A DNA stretch of 34,354 nucleotides from Bacteroidota bacterium (GTDB lineage: Bacteria; Bacteroidota; Bacteroidia; Bacteroidales; CAIXZF01), in contig JAPLDE010000071.1 of assembly GCA_026391855.1 (NCBI GenBank), positions 47,896 through 82,249 on the forward strand, read 5' to 3'. This document shows positions 1 to 8,303 of the stretch, in pieces. The notes beneath the pieces were generated by a model. It was not told the DNA's origin and ran no database searches. It was given only the letters and a program-made list of their open reading frames with translations. The position numbers and the translations under genes are program-made. Positions within the stretch are counted from its first letter, which is position 1, and each line of letters starts with the position of its first letter.

Positions 1-683
1 GCCGCATCCTGTTTAAAGAGAAGATAAAATTTGATCTCCATCTTGACGGACTTCCACCCTCCATGATGGACTCCCTGCCAAAAGAAAGTACTTCCGAGAT
101 GATCTTCCTTTTTACACCTGAGGCTACCTTATATAAAAATAACACAACCGGAAAGGAAGTTGAACCGGAACCAATGGGATGCGGCGGTGGGACGGGGGTT
201 AAAATCGTGATGGCAAATCCGGAGGAAATCGTTTATTGTGATATGAAGGAGATGAAAGCCATTGATCAGAAAGAATTCATGTCGAGAAACTTCCTGATCA
301 GTTCCGACCTGAACCGTTTCCAATGGAAACTGACCGGTAAGCAAAAAAAAGTTGCCAGTTACCCCTGCCAGGAGGCGATTGGAACCGATACGGCTAAAAT
401 GGTAACCGCCTGGTTTACAACCCTTATACCCGTCCCGGCCGGTCCCTCAGGCTATGGTAATCTCCCAGGGATGATACTGGAACTTATCCCGGGTAACGGT
501 GATCGGGTAATTACCGCCCAAACTGTTGAAATAAAGGATATTGATAAGACCGTTTTGAAAAAACCCAGGAAAGGTAAAAAGGTAAGCCGGGAAGAATACA
601 ACGCTATCGTAGACAAGAAGATGAAAGAGATGGGGCAGGAAGGGGGTGGCGGACACCAGATCATGATCAAAATAGCCCAATAA
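1..683 (+). CDS. GLPGLI family protein, 5' end outside window
   Basis: The frame is open from base 3 to the TAA at 681-683, so the N-terminus lies upstream of the window. The C-terminal half carries the family signature in the form GNLPGMILEL, preceded by the usual 'transferred residues ... AWFTTLIPVPAGPSGYG' layout, which is how GLPGLI proteins (TIGR01200) look. The tail is lysine- and glycine-rich and ends KIAQ. GLPGLI proteins are secreted or periplasmic Bacteroidota proteins of unknown biochemical role, often encoded directly before a TonB-dependent-receptor-like gene. That is the arrangement here, with 11 bp to the next start, so the two are probably co-transcribed. An internal ATG at 63 exists but is not a credible start because coding similarity continues upstream. 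Family assignment is fairly sure; function is unknown. Confidence 0.8.
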   Translation, partial: RILFKEKIKFDLHLDGLPPSMMDSLPKESTSEMIFLFTPEATLYKNNTTGKEVEPEPMGCGGGTGVKIVMANPEEIVYCDMKEMKAIDQKEFMSRNFLISSDLNRFQWKLTGKQKKVASYPCQEAIGTDTAKMVTAWFTTLIPVPAGPSGYGNLPGMILELIPGNGDRVITAQTVEIKDIDKTVLKKPRKGKKVSREEYNAIVDKKMKEMGQEGGGGHQIMIKIAQ

Positions 684-694
684 TCCGCATCCCT

Positions 695-3457
695 GTGAAA
701 ACAATCTTTATACTTGTCTTACTGTGTATCAGCGCCGGTTTGACAGCACAGCAGAGTAACCTTACGGGGGCAGTTATAAATGAAAAAGGCGCCCCTTTGC
801 CATATGCCACAGTAGTGCTTCTTCTCCCGGGCGATTCCACCCTTTCGAATTACTCAATCACCAATAATTCGGGATCCTTTGACATCCGGAATATCAAACC
901 GGGATCTTATATTCTTCAGGCTTCGTTTATGGGGTTCGTAACCTTTCATCATAACCTGAATGTGCCTCTTCCCGGAGGGTCGACATCCCTTGGGGCCATC
1001 GTCATGAAAGCCAGGTCTGTCGAGCTTGGAGCCGTGGATATCACGGCCGAGCACATCCCCATGATCATAAAAAAAGATACCGTGGAATACAATGCCGCGG
1101 CCTTTAAAACCCGGACTGATGCCGTTGCTGAAGATATACTCAAAAAGCTACCCGGTGTGGAGGTTGATCGTTCAGGAAACATTAAGGCTCAGGGAGAAGA
1201 CGTGGATCAGGTTCTGGTCAACGGTCAGGAATTCTTCAGCAACGACCCAAAGGTGGCCACCAGGAACCTTCCTGCCGAAGCAGTGGATAAGATCCAGGTT
1301 TACAATAAGAAATCGGAAGAGACGGAGTTGACCGGCATTGATGACGGCACCTACGATAAGACCATCAACATGATCCTTAAAAGTGGCAGGAACAGCGCCT
1401 GGTTCGGGGATGTGAGCGGCGGAGGCGGTACCGGGGACCATTACCAGGCGGGGGCAAGGGTGTTCAGGTTCACCCGTCAGAACCAATTTGCCATGCTTGG
1501 AATGGCGAACAACATCAATAAATTCGGTTTTACCTTTTCCGATTTTATGGATTTTAACGGGGGCTTAGGGGCCATGATGAGTGGCAGCGGTGCCATGAAA
1601 ATTACCATGGGCGATGATGGCAGCCTTCCCATCGACTTCGGCCAAACCATTTCAGGACTGGTGAATTCAGGGGCAGCAGGCATCAACTATACCCACCAGT
1701 TCAGAAAACAGAACAGGGTGAATGTCAGCTACATGGGAAGCGGGACCGATAAAAAGCTGACCGAAAAGACCTTTTCAAGGAATTTTACCGCAACATCCTC
1801 TTTTAACCAATATTCAGACCTTAACCAGCACAGTGATCAACAATCGCACCGGGTGAACCTGCTTTGGCGCGACCGGCTCGATTCTACTCAAAATATGATA
1901 CTGTCAGGCAGTGTTTCCCTCAACAGCGGAAGTTCCCCTTCTACCAGGCTGATATCCAGTTATTTCGAAAATAATCTGCAAAATGAACTGAACAGCATTA
2001 ACAAAGAAAATTATGATGGGATCAGTAGCAATGGCAGCGGTTCATACATAAAAAAGATGGGTGGAAGCTGGAAAGTATTCCAGCTCAGCGGTGATGTTTC
2101 AATAAACCAGTCAATCGGTAAATCGGAATGGAATAACCTGACCCGGTATTTCTATCCCGACAGCCTTTTACGCGATAATCAATACCGTGATGAGAAAAAT
2201 AGTCTAACCCGGTTTACCGTTTCCACTTCCTCCATGTTCCGTCTGAGCGGCCCGTATTATATTGAACCCCAGGTAGAAGCAGGTGCTGAAATCGAAAATT
2301 CGGAACGTAAGCAGGGGCTTCTGCTATCGGAAAGTCAGGCTATCGACAGCCTAAGCCCAGTGATCTCCCGGAACGACCGCTATATTCAGCCCTCCATTGC
2401 TTTCAGGAGGAATACCGAAAACAGCCAGCTTAGCATCAGGGGAGCAGTGGAGACCGTTGAACTGTTGAATGACCTGAATAATGCCGGGACCCGAAAGAGG
2501 CAGGTCACGGCATTCCTGCCTGCCGTTACCTGGGAACTGGATATGAAACAAGGTAAGCGCTTACACCTGTTTTATGAGACCCGGCTCATCTATCCGACCG
2601 TGTCAGTATTGCTACCCGTGGCCGACTATAGCAATTCGCTCCAGGTGATCACCGGCAGCAGGGAGCTGAAGCCCGAGTATCGTCATCATGTATGTCTGAA
2701 CTGGATGTTTTTTGACCAGTTCTCATCAACCTCCATATTTACAGGGCTAACCGGTAACTATACCCTGGATAAGATAAGCTGGTCAAAGGAGGTCATGCCA
2801 GATTTGCGCCAATCCCTTACCAGGATAAATGTCCCGGAGGATTACCAGGCCTCTTTTTATGTCGATTTTTCAACACCTGTCCGCAGGTTCGGGCTTACCT
2901 TCCATGCGGGCATTAATGAAGGCTGGAACAAGGGGATAAGCCTGGTAAACCATCTTCAGAACATCAACAATACCTTTAACCACACTTTCAGCCTGAGTTT
3001 AGAGAACCGCAAAAAGGACCACTGGGATGTCAGTGCAGGCGGGAGTGTCCAGTTGTCGGATGCCCGCTATTCTCTCCGGGGATCGATGAACAAGACCTAC
3101 CTGAACCTGGGGTACTACGCTGATATTAACTATACCCCAACCAAACGCTGGAATTTCGCCATTAAAGCGGATATCACCCGTTACGATGCCCGGAGTTTCA
3201 ATAATGCAGTGGATATTCCCCTGATCAGGGCCGAGATATCCCATTATTTCCTGGCCGACAACCGGGCTTCCATCGCCCTGGAAGGCGCCGACCTGCTGAA
3301 TAAAAACACAGGCATTGAACGAATCAGCGAACTGAACTACCTGATGGAACGCACCAGCAACATCATCAGCAGGTATATCATGATAAGCCTGAAGTACAAG
3401 CTCAATAAGTTTGGCGGCGATGGCAATCAGCTACAGGTTAAAATGAAGAACAGGTAG
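695..3457 (+). CDS. TonB-dependent-receptor-like outer membrane barrel with carboxypeptidase-regulatory N-domain
   Basis: This 920-residue protein starts with a signal peptide (MKTIFILVLLCISAGLTAQ). A CarboxypepD_reg-like beta-sandwich follows at about 23-105 (LTGAVINEKGAPLPYATVVL). Then comes a plug-like domain at about 130-230, including LPGVEVDRSGNIKAQG and VLVNGQEFFSNDP. The remaining roughly 680 residues are rich in alternating aromatic strands typical of a large outer-membrane barrel (OMP_b-brl_3 type). The chosen start is GTG at 695, because it places the signal peptide directly at the N-terminus and no ATG lies between the GLPGLI stop and it. Such proteins are presumed TonB-linked transporters or receptors; the substrate cannot be read from the sequence. 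It probably forms an operon with the GLPGLI gene. The next gene is convergent. Confidence 0.85.
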   Translation: MKTIFILVLLCISAGLTAQQSNLTGAVINEKGAPLPYATVVLLLPGDSTLSNYSITNNSGSFDIRNIKPGSYILQASFMGFVTFHHNLNVPLPGGSTSLGAIVMKARSVELGAVDITAEHIPMIIKKDTVEYNAAAFKTRTDAVAEDILKKLPGVEVDRSGNIKAQGEDVDQVLVNGQEFFSNDPKVATRNLPAEAVDKIQVYNKKSEETELTGIDDGTYDKTINMILKSGRNSAWFGDVSGGGGTGDHYQAGARVFRFTRQNQFAMLGMANNINKFGFTFSDFMDFNGGLGAMMSGSGAMKITMGDDGSLPIDFGQTISGLVNSGAAGINYTHQFRKQNRVNVSYMGSGTDKKLTEKTFSRNFTATSSFNQYSDLNQHSDQQSHRVNLLWRDRLDSTQNMILSGSVSLNSGSSPSTRLISSYFENNLQNELNSINKENYDGISSNGSGSYIKKMGGSWKVFQLSGDVSINQSIGKSEWNNLTRYFYPDSLLRDNQYRDEKNSLTRFTVSTSSMFRLSGPYYIEPQVEAGAEIENSERKQGLLLSESQAIDSLSPVISRNDRYIQPSIAFRRNTENSQLSIRGAVETVELLNDLNNAGTRKRQVTAFLPAVTWELDMKQGKRLHLFYETRLIYPTVSVLLPVADYSNSLQVITGSRELKPEYRHHVCLNWMFFDQFSSTSIFTGLTGNYTLDKISWSKEVMPDLRQSLTRINVPEDYQASFYVDFSTPVRRFGLTFHAGINEGWNKGISLVNHLQNINNTFNHTFSLSLENRKKDHWDVSAGGSVQLSDARYSLRGSMNKTYLNLGYYADINYTPTKRWNFAIKADITRYDARSFNNAVDIPLIRAEISHYFLADNRASIALEGADLLNKNTGIERISELNYLMERTSNIISRYIMISLKYKLNKFGGDGNQLQVKMKNR

Positions 3458-3498
3458 TTGTTCCGGGAGTTTAGCCATTACAGTATCTCTTATCACTT

Positions 3499-3514
3499 TG
3501 GTTATCAATAACCA
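3499..3514. terminator. weak hairpin between convergent genes
   Basis: TGGTTA and TAACCA pair around a TCAA loop. The hairpin lies between the receptor stop (3457) and the ATPase stop (3532), where a bidirectional terminator would be expected. The stem is only 6 bp and has no good T-run, so this is a weak call. Confidence 0.2.
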
Positions 3515-3531
3515 GGGAAAAACCGTATGTC

Positions 3532-4671
3532 TCAGTAATGGGCTTTAAAATAGTGCTTTTTCATCCAGGCTTTAAACAACGGGTCTTGAATCTCAGGCTT
3601 ACCCGAGATCAGGTCTATAATCTCTTTATTGATCAGGGCCTGTTGTATTCTGGCAATATTTGCTGATGTCCCTAATTGGTACTTCTGAATTATTTCTTTG
3701 GAATTTAGCCGGGTTTCGCCATTAAGAACTGCTCCCAGGTAATTTATCTGCGTCGATGAAAGTGACTCGATCTGTTGCTGGAAAAGGAGACTAAGTTGTA
3801 ATATCAAGGTCTCCATGGCAATATCAATTAAATCATCGGTCAGGATTTTGTCACATCTTAGCCAACAAGATTGGGCCAGCTGCTGAACATAAAATGGGTG
3901 GTTTTCTGCCAGAAAAGCGATACGACCTGCCTGAGCTTCATTAATACTTTTTCCTGTGGAAGTAAACCGTTCGACAATAAATTGCACCCAATGCTCCGGC
4001 AAGATTTTTTCTATCAGAACAAGGTCACCAAACAGGTAAAATGGCATAGACTGTTTGGAAAAGACGTCGATCATCATATGCCGTTTGCTTCCATAGAGGC
4101 AGTAAGCAACATTTTTATGCTGCTGCCAATGCGACCGCAAACGTTTTTGGAAAGCCAGACTATCATCAAAAAAACTAATGTTCTGAAATTCATCAATACA
4201 GATATTTATTTTCCAGCCCTTCATTTCGGCAATTCGCTGGGGCAATTCTAAAATTTCATCCGGTTGCTTTTTAACTTCCTGCCAATCAAGTCCAAGGGAA
4301 AACTCCTGAAAATGGTCAGGTGAAAAACTGATCCTTGGTATCCACTGCCTGAAAAATTTCTTCGTATAGTTAATAATATCCTGATATTTGGTCGAAGTAG
4401 CTTTCAGGGTTTGTTCGGAATATTCCCTGTAAAATTCGCCTTCATTTCTAATGTTAAACATATCCAGGAAAACAAAGCGAACATTTTTTTCCTGCTTTCC
4501 AACTTCTGATGCAGCTTTTGTCACTAAGGAGGATTTCCCCCATCTTCGTGGAGAAATCAGTATGGTATTAATACCGGAAAGGAAATTCTGACTTAAACGT
4601 TTAAGTTCTTCAGTCCGGTTGGTAAAATCGTGGCCGGATACTAGTTTGCCATATACAAAAGGGGTTTCCAT
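3532..4671 (-). CDS. AAA+ ATPase (ATPase_2 / archaeal-type family)
   Basis: A 379-residue ATPase. Walker A is SPRRWGKSS at residues 40-48, Walker B is INICIDE at 155-161 with the catalytic pair D160/E161, and a C-terminal winged-helix-like segment follows. The layout (short N-terminal linker YGKLVSGHDFTNR, P-loop, then a 220-residue helical tail) fits the ATPase_2 family (PF01637), STAND-like orphan ATPases common in Bacteroidota. An ATG at 4728 would add 19 residues, but it lies upstream of a good promoter (-7 element TACTTTTG at 4684-4691). The start at 4671 (METPFVYGK) is therefore preferred, leaving a very short leader. No partner gene is adjacent. The physiological role is unknown; mobile-element or defence-associated functions have been suggested for the family, but nothing here proves one. 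Confidence 0.8.
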   Translation of the reverse strand: METPFVYGKLVSGHDFTNRTEELKRLSQNFLSGINTILISPRRWGKSSLVTKAASEVGKQEKNVRFVFLDMFNIRNEGEFYREYSEQTLKATSTKYQDIINYTKKFFRQWIPRISFSPDHFQEFSLGLDWQEVKKQPDEILELPQRIAEMKGWKINICIDEFQNISFFDDSLAFQKRLRSHWQQHKNVAYCLYGSKRHMMIDVFSKQSMPFYLFGDLVLIEKILPEHWVQFIVERFTSTGKSINEAQAGRIAFLAENHPFYVQQLAQSCWLRCDKILTDDLIDIAMETLILQLSLLFQQQIESLSSTQINYLGAVLNGETRLNSKEIIQKYQLGTSANIARIQQALINKEIIDLISGKPEIQDPLFKAWMKKHYFKAHY

Positions 4672-4683
4672 TATGTTTTTTAA

Positions 4684-4713
4684 CAAAAGTACATCAAAAA
4701 TTCCATGTAACAA
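4684..4713 (-). promoter_or_regulatory. promoter of the AAA+ ATPase gene
   Basis: On the minus strand, TTG (4711-4713) and TACTTTTG (4684-4691) are separated by 19 bp. This matches the Bacteroidota sigma-ABfr pattern of a -33 TTG/TTTG and -7 TAnnTTTG. Transcription would begin close to the ATG at 4671, which helps choose that start. Confidence 0.55.
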
Positions 4714-4718
4714 CTTAG

Positions 4719-4756
4719 TTAGTAACAATATTGTTAGTAACCATTTAGTTAGTAAC
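4719..4756 (-). repeat. three GTTACTAA direct repeats at exact 15-bp spacing, upstream of the ATPase
   Basis: TTAGTAAC occurs on the plus strand at 4719-4726, 4734-4741 and 4749-4756, a period of exactly 15 bp. The first two copies enclose a perfect 14-bp palindrome, TAACAATATTGTTA (4723-4736). The array starts a few bases upstream of the -33 element of the ATPase promoter. Position and periodicity suggest a binding site for a regulator, possibly the ATPase itself; that is inference. Confidence 0.6.
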
Positions 4757-4854
4757 AGAATTGTTTGTTTTTTATGTTGAAGGCATTTCTCATTTACAAT
4801 AAAAGGTTTCCACTAAATGATTATTAATCAATAAATAAAGAATTATTTAAATAT

Positions 4855-4887
4855 TTTGTTAACCATAATGATTTAGTTGTATCTTTG
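4855..4887 (+). promoter_or_regulatory. promoter of the DEAD-box helicase
   Basis: TTTG (4855-4858), a 21-bp spacer and TATCTTTG (4880-4887) form a near-consensus Bacteroidota promoter. Transcription should start around 4893, giving a leader of about 135 nt before the ATG at 5031, unusually long for this window. Apart from this promoter, the ATPase operator and the leader hairpin, I see nothing in 4757-5030. Confidence 0.7.
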
Positions 4888-4980
4888 CACGCCACTTTTA
4901 AAGAGATTGTATCTCGATGCTTTTGTAGAGGTCCCTTTACATTCTGATTCACTTTACACTTTTCTTTAAGATTGAAACAG

Positions 4981-5004
4981 GTCAAAGACACGATGTCTTC
5001 TGAC
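4981..5004 (+). promoter_or_regulatory. stem-loop in helicase 5' leader
   Basis: AAGACA (4985-4990) and TGTCTT (4994-4999) pair around a CGA loop. The stem is extended by GTC/GAC (4981-4983 with 5002-5004) across a small internal bulge. It sits 27 bases before the helicase ATG, in the long leader. Cold-shock DEAD-box helicases of other bacteria are controlled through long 5' leaders, so a post-transcriptional role is plausible but not shown. Confidence 0.4.
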
Positions 5005-5030
5005 CCCAATTAATTTTTTAAAACAAACGA

Positions 5031-6161
5031 ATGACATTCTCAAATCTCAGACTCATTTCTCCACTAACAGAAGCATTGAGCAAACTGGGCTACAAACAGC
5101 CCACACCTATCCAAAACCAGGCAATCCCCTATATTCTTGAAGGGAAAGACATCTTCGGATGCGCCCAGACCGGGACCGGTAAAACGGCAGCTTTTGCCTT
5201 ACCGATCCTTCAGTTGCTGGAAGAAAGAAAAGAATACGAAAGAGTACCTGTAACCAAAGTACTGGTGCTGGCACCCACAAGGGAACTGGCCCAGCAGATC
5301 AACGAAAGTTTCTCCGCCTATGGCGTAAACCTGAACTTTAAACATACCACCATTTTCGGCGGTGTTTCCCAACATTCACAAACCCAGGCCGTAAGAAGAG
5401 GGGTTGATATCCTGGTGGCTACACCCGGCCGCCTGCTCGACCTGATCGATCAGAAGATCATCAAACTGGACACTATCGAGTATTTTATCCTGGATGAAGC
5501 CGACCGTATGCTCGATATGGGTTTCATCCACGATATCCAGAAGATCATCAGGTTGTTGCCTCAACGCAGGCAAACAGCCTTTTTCTCAGCCACTGTTTCC
5601 CCTGAAGTGATGAAGCTGGCCAATACCCTGCTTAATAAACCGGTCAGTGTGAACGTGGTCCCGACTGCCTCACCTACGGCTACGGTCGACCAGATGGTTT
5701 ATTATGTAAATAAGGAAAATAAGCGTTCCTTACTCAGACATGTATTGAATGATTCCCGGATCGAAAATGCGCTGGTTTTTACACGGACCAAACGTGGCGC
5801 CGATGTAGTGGTGAAGGAGCTGAACCGTAACGGGATCACAGCCAGCGCCATCCATGGTAACAAATCCCAGCCGGCACGGGAGAGAGCCCTGTCGGAATTC
5901 AAGAAAAGAAATATCCGTGTATTGGTAGCTACTGATATCGCCTCCAGAGGGATAGACATTGAGAGGATCAGCCACGTGATCAACTTTGAAATCCCTGAAG
6001 TGGCTGAAACCTATATTCATCGTATCGGTAGAACAGCCCGGGCCGGCGCAACAGGAACAGCATTATCCTTTTGTTCCAATGAAGAACGGACCTATCTGAA
6101 AGATATTAATAAGCTTATCAGGAAAAACATCGAGGTGGTTTCAACCCATCCTTTTGCGTAA
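5031..6161 (+). CDS. rhlE: DEAD-box ATP-dependent RNA helicase, RhlE-like
   Basis: A 376-residue helicase core with all family motifs: Q motif (GYKQPTPIQ, about 20-28), motif I AQTGTGKT (45-52), Ia APTRELAQQ (81-89), Ib TPGRLLD (131-137), II DEAD (155-158), III SAT (186-188) and VI HRIGRTAR near residue 330. It unwinds short RNA duplexes in the cytoplasm and usually assists ribosome assembly or mRNA turnover, often in the cold. The protein ends right after the core (HPFA), with no basic C-terminal tail, so it is a minimal form; many Bacteroidota homologues are longer. It is a single-gene unit with its own promoter, a structured leader and a strong terminator. RhlE subgroup membership is judged from the motif spelling and is less certain than the DEAD-box call. 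Confidence 0.92.
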   Translation: MTFSNLRLISPLTEALSKLGYKQPTPIQNQAIPYILEGKDIFGCAQTGTGKTAAFALPILQLLEERKEYERVPVTKVLVLAPTRELAQQINESFSAYGVNLNFKHTTIFGGVSQHSQTQAVRRGVDILVATPGRLLDLIDQKIIKLDTIEYFILDEADRMLDMGFIHDIQKIIRLLPQRRQTAFFSATVSPEVMKLANTLLNKPVSVNVVPTASPTATVDQMVYYVNKENKRSLLRHVLNDSRIENALVFTRTKRGADVVVKELNRNGITASAIHGNKSQPARERALSEFKKRNIRVLVATDIASRGIDIERISHVINFEIPEVAETYIHRIGRTARAGATGTALSFCSNEERTYLKDINKLIRKNIEVVSTHPFA

Positions 6162-6202
6162 AAACATCATATTTTAAGCCTTTAAGCGGTTTAAGATTCA
6201 TT

Positions 6203-6245
6203 AAAATGGAAGGGATTTACGGAAAGTTACCTTCCATTTTTTTTA
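6203..6245 (+). terminator. rho-independent terminator of the helicase gene
   Basis: AAAATGGAAGG (6203-6213) pairs perfectly over 11 bp with CCTTCCATTTT (6230-6240), followed by a T-run to 6244. The loop is 16 nt. Confidence 0.85.
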
Positions 6246-6342
6246 CTAACGCAGGATATCTTATGTTGTATAAGTAGGATAAAATATTTTAGAAATGTAA
6301 ACATTCTATTCAGCAGATGGCCGTATTTCTTTGCATATTTAC

Positions 6343-6350
6343 TATCTTTG
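6343..6350 (+). promoter_or_regulatory. -7 element before the TerB-like gene
   Basis: TATCTTTG matches TAnnTTTG and lies 80 bases before the ATG at 6431. No convincing -33 element stands at the right distance, so the call rests on the -7 box alone. Confidence 0.4.
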
Positions 6351-6430
6351 AAAAAGGGCTGAAGACAATTACAGGGTTGATATATAATGATTAAACAACA
6401 GCATTATCCAACAAATAATACTCTTATTTT

Positions 6431-6769
6431 ATGAATGACAAAGGAACTGACTGGAATTACCATGAATTTAAGGTATATTTACTCTTATATGCTGCTAATG
6501 CCGATTTTGAGCTGAAGGAAGAGGAGAAACAAAAGATCCTTTCAAAAGCCACATGGGAAGAGTACAAGCACATACACAAGGTATTTGAAAAGGATTCGGA
6601 TTTCGAAAGGATTGAAAAAATTCTGTCGTTCCGGGATCAGTTTTTCCCAACTGAGGAGGAAATCGGAAAACTGCTTACTGATGTGTCTGAATTATTTGAA
6701 ACCGATGATGATTACAACACGAATGAACGGAATTTTTTCGTGATGCTGAAGAAATTTCTGCGGAAATGA
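6431..6769 (+). CDS. small acidic helical protein, TerB-like
   Basis: 112 residues, highly charged and predicted all-helical. YLLLYAANADFELKEEEKQ near residue 20 resembles the helix-acidic-turn-helix of TerB/tellurite-resistance-like domains ('A.aDg.id..E...i'), and a second, weaker copy of the pattern (ELFETDDDYNTNERNF) follows near residue 90. TerB-like domains bind divalent metal through acidic residues and occur in many stress proteins, so a stress or metal-linked role is only a guess. The gene stands alone between terminator 6203-6245 and the inverted-repeat region 6824-6956. Coding is supported by uniform codon use and a clean frame; the family assignment is tentative. Confidence 0.6.
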   Translation: MNDKGTDWNYHEFKVYLLLYAANADFELKEEEKQKILSKATWEEYKHIHKVFEKDSDFERIEKILSFRDQFFPTEEEIGKLLTDVSELFETDDDYNTNERNFFVMLKKFLRK

Positions 6770-6823
6770 TTTCTCAGATCTGTTTTCGTATCAGTATCAT
6801 TTTCAGCGCATTGCTGTATTCCA

Positions 6824-6956
6824 TGGTTTCTACCTGAATGATCAGATATCCGGAATTGGCACCTTCCTATTATTGTAAAGGCAAGTGCCAGCAAATGTGT
6901 GAATCCTGTAAACCTTACCTTTTATTATGTAACACATTCAGGTAGAAAAGAAACCA
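6824..6956. repeat. nested inverted repeat, candidate structured RNA or small mobile remnant
   Basis: TGGTTTCTACCTGAATG (6824-6840) is matched in reverse complement by CATTCAGGTAGAAA + AGAAA + CCA (6935-6956), a 17-bp arm with a 5-base insertion. Inside it, TGGCAC (6857-6862) pairs with GTGCCA (6885-6890). The element lies in the 264-base non-coding stretch between the TerB-like gene and the 41-residue gene. It could fold as a long hairpin RNA, act as a transcription barrier, or be a degenerate MITE. No protein is evident in it. Confidence 0.45.
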
Positions 6957-7033
6957 TCTTTGTACCATGATGATTTATACCCTGAAGCCTGCAATTCAGC
7001 GCCAGAACATAAATCAACCTAAACTACCTCAAT

Positions 7034-7159
7034 ATGTCGAAAGAAAAAGAAGGAAAGGAAAAATCACGAAAAAAAGCGCCGGTTAAAAACCTGAAGGAAA
7101 AGCGGGCCGCAAAAGAGGCTAAACGCCAGGAAAAACGCCATGACATTAGTGTCCTCTGA
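7034..7159 (+). CDS. 41-residue lysine-rich basic protein
   Basis: ATG at 7034 opens a 41-codon frame ending in TGA at 7157-7159. The product is about half Lys, Arg and Glu (MSKEKEGKEKSRKKAP then KNLKEKRAAKEAKRQEKR). It has no signal peptide or hydrophobic segment and is probably a disordered or single-helix nucleic-acid-associated protein. Small Lys/Arg/Glu-rich proteins of this style occur in many Bacteroidota genomes, but I know no function. CATCTTTG at 6955-6962 may be its -7 box, overlapping the right arm of the inverted repeat. A good terminator follows at 7259-7291. Coding status is inferred from composition, location between promoter-like and terminator signals, and the clean start. 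Confidence 0.6.
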   Translation: MSKEKEGKEKSRKKAPVKNLKEKRAAKEAKRQEKRHDISVL

Positions 7160-7258
7160 ACAGGTATAAGCTTTATACTATTTGTAAGATATTGGTTGTC
7201 AATGTAATATTATATTGAGTGTTATACCTATAGTAATCATAGGATCATTAAAAGAGAT

Positions 7259-7291
7259 AGTGAGTTCCCCAACCGGGGCCTCACTTTTTTT
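7259..7291 (+). terminator. rho-independent terminator
   Basis: AGTGAG (7259-7264) pairs with CTCACT (7280-7285), and CCCC (7267-7270) with GGGG (7275-7278) around an AACC loop, followed by seven T residues. It terminates the small-gene transcript 100 bases after the 41-residue gene. The bases between (7160-7258) contain only AT-rich inverted repeats such as AGGTATAA (7162-7169) with TTATACCT (7222-7229). Confidence 0.85.
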
Positions 7292-7377
7292 ATGGTGAAA
7301 ACTTTTTAATAAAAATATTTCTCAGTTAAGAACGTTAGAAGGCCTTGGTTTACATTCGCGCTCAAAAAAACTAATTA

Positions 7378-8218
7378 ATGATGAACAAGAACTGGACAAC
7401 TTCTAACATTCCTGATTTAAACGGAAAAACAATGATTATCACCATGGGTGACAGCGCCTTGGGATATGAAACCGCAAAAGCATTCTCCCTGAATGGCGGA
7501 GAGACGATTCTGGCTTGCAGGGACCTGCAAAAGGGTGAAACTCCATCCCGAAGTGAAGATTGAGGTGATGCCCCTCGACCTTACTGACCCGCAATCTATT
7601 CAACGGTTCGGGAAGGACTTCAACCAGAAGTTCGAACGCCTGGATGTGCTCGTTAACATTGGCGATTACCATACCATACCTGCCAGAGAGTCCGCAAAAT
7701 TCATTGGAAAGCACATTGGCAGCGATCAATCCGGGTATATTTTGTTAACCACTTTGCTGCTTAATAAACTGGCCTCCACACCCAATTCAAGGGTGGTGAA
7801 CATGAGTCTTGGGGAACACAAGTTAAAACCACGTGATTTTAACAAACTGATCAGCGCCAGGGGCCATCACAATGCTGAAAAACAAAAGATCGGTTATTCG
7901 AGGTGGGCTAATTTATTGTTTACCTACCAGTTACAAAAATTGTTTGACAAGCAGAAGGTAAGTTGTGTAGCCGTTGCAGCCTATCCCGGCCCTACTAACC
8001 GTAACCTCGAGCGACGGCTTAGAAATCATTGGTCATGGCGTATGTTTAAGCCGGTTTACAAGATGTTCCACGGTCCGGATCCCCTCGAATCAGCATTGCC
8101 CTGTCTTCGTGCTGCCTTAGCCGGTAACGTTAAAGGAGGGGAATATTTCGGACCGAACGGATTTGTTGAAGCAACCGGCTATGCAAGCTATAGTGCTGTG
8201 CTTCAGTTTGTTGCATAG
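7378..8218 (+). pseudogene. short-chain dehydrogenase/reductase, frameshifted and with eroded active site
   Basis: Two overlapping frames make one retinol-dehydrogenase-like SDR. The first (7378-7563) encodes the Rossmann start and runs to CRDLQKGE. The second, from about 7538, continues KLHPEVKIEVMPLDLTDPQS to the TAG at 8216-8218. At the junction (7537/7538) roughly nine codons expected between 'QKGE' and 'KLHPEV' are missing and the frame changes. Signature residues are also altered. The TGxxxGxG glycine motif reads TMGDSALG, NNAG reads NIGD, and the YxxxK catalytic motif before ANLLF reads IGYSR, so both Tyr and Lys are absent from their places. ANLLFTYQLQ and the later PGPT segment still identify the family. 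It is probably a dead gene; the motif loss could instead mark a non-catalytic SDR that later broke. Confidence 0.8.
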
Positions 8219-8268
8219 GTTGTTGTTTGCATTTGGTTAAGTGTAATGCTGACGGGAATGATTGTTAA

Positions 8269-8300
8269 TTGATTCCCCCTCCCAAAATATCGTACCTTTA
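8269..8300 (+). promoter_or_regulatory. promoter of the 65-residue membrane protein
   Basis: TTG (8269-8271), 21-bp spacer, TACCTTTA (8293-8300), one base off TAnnTTTG. Transcription would begin near 8306, inside the palindrome that precedes the ATG. Confidence 0.45.
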
Positions 8301-8303
8301 TTA

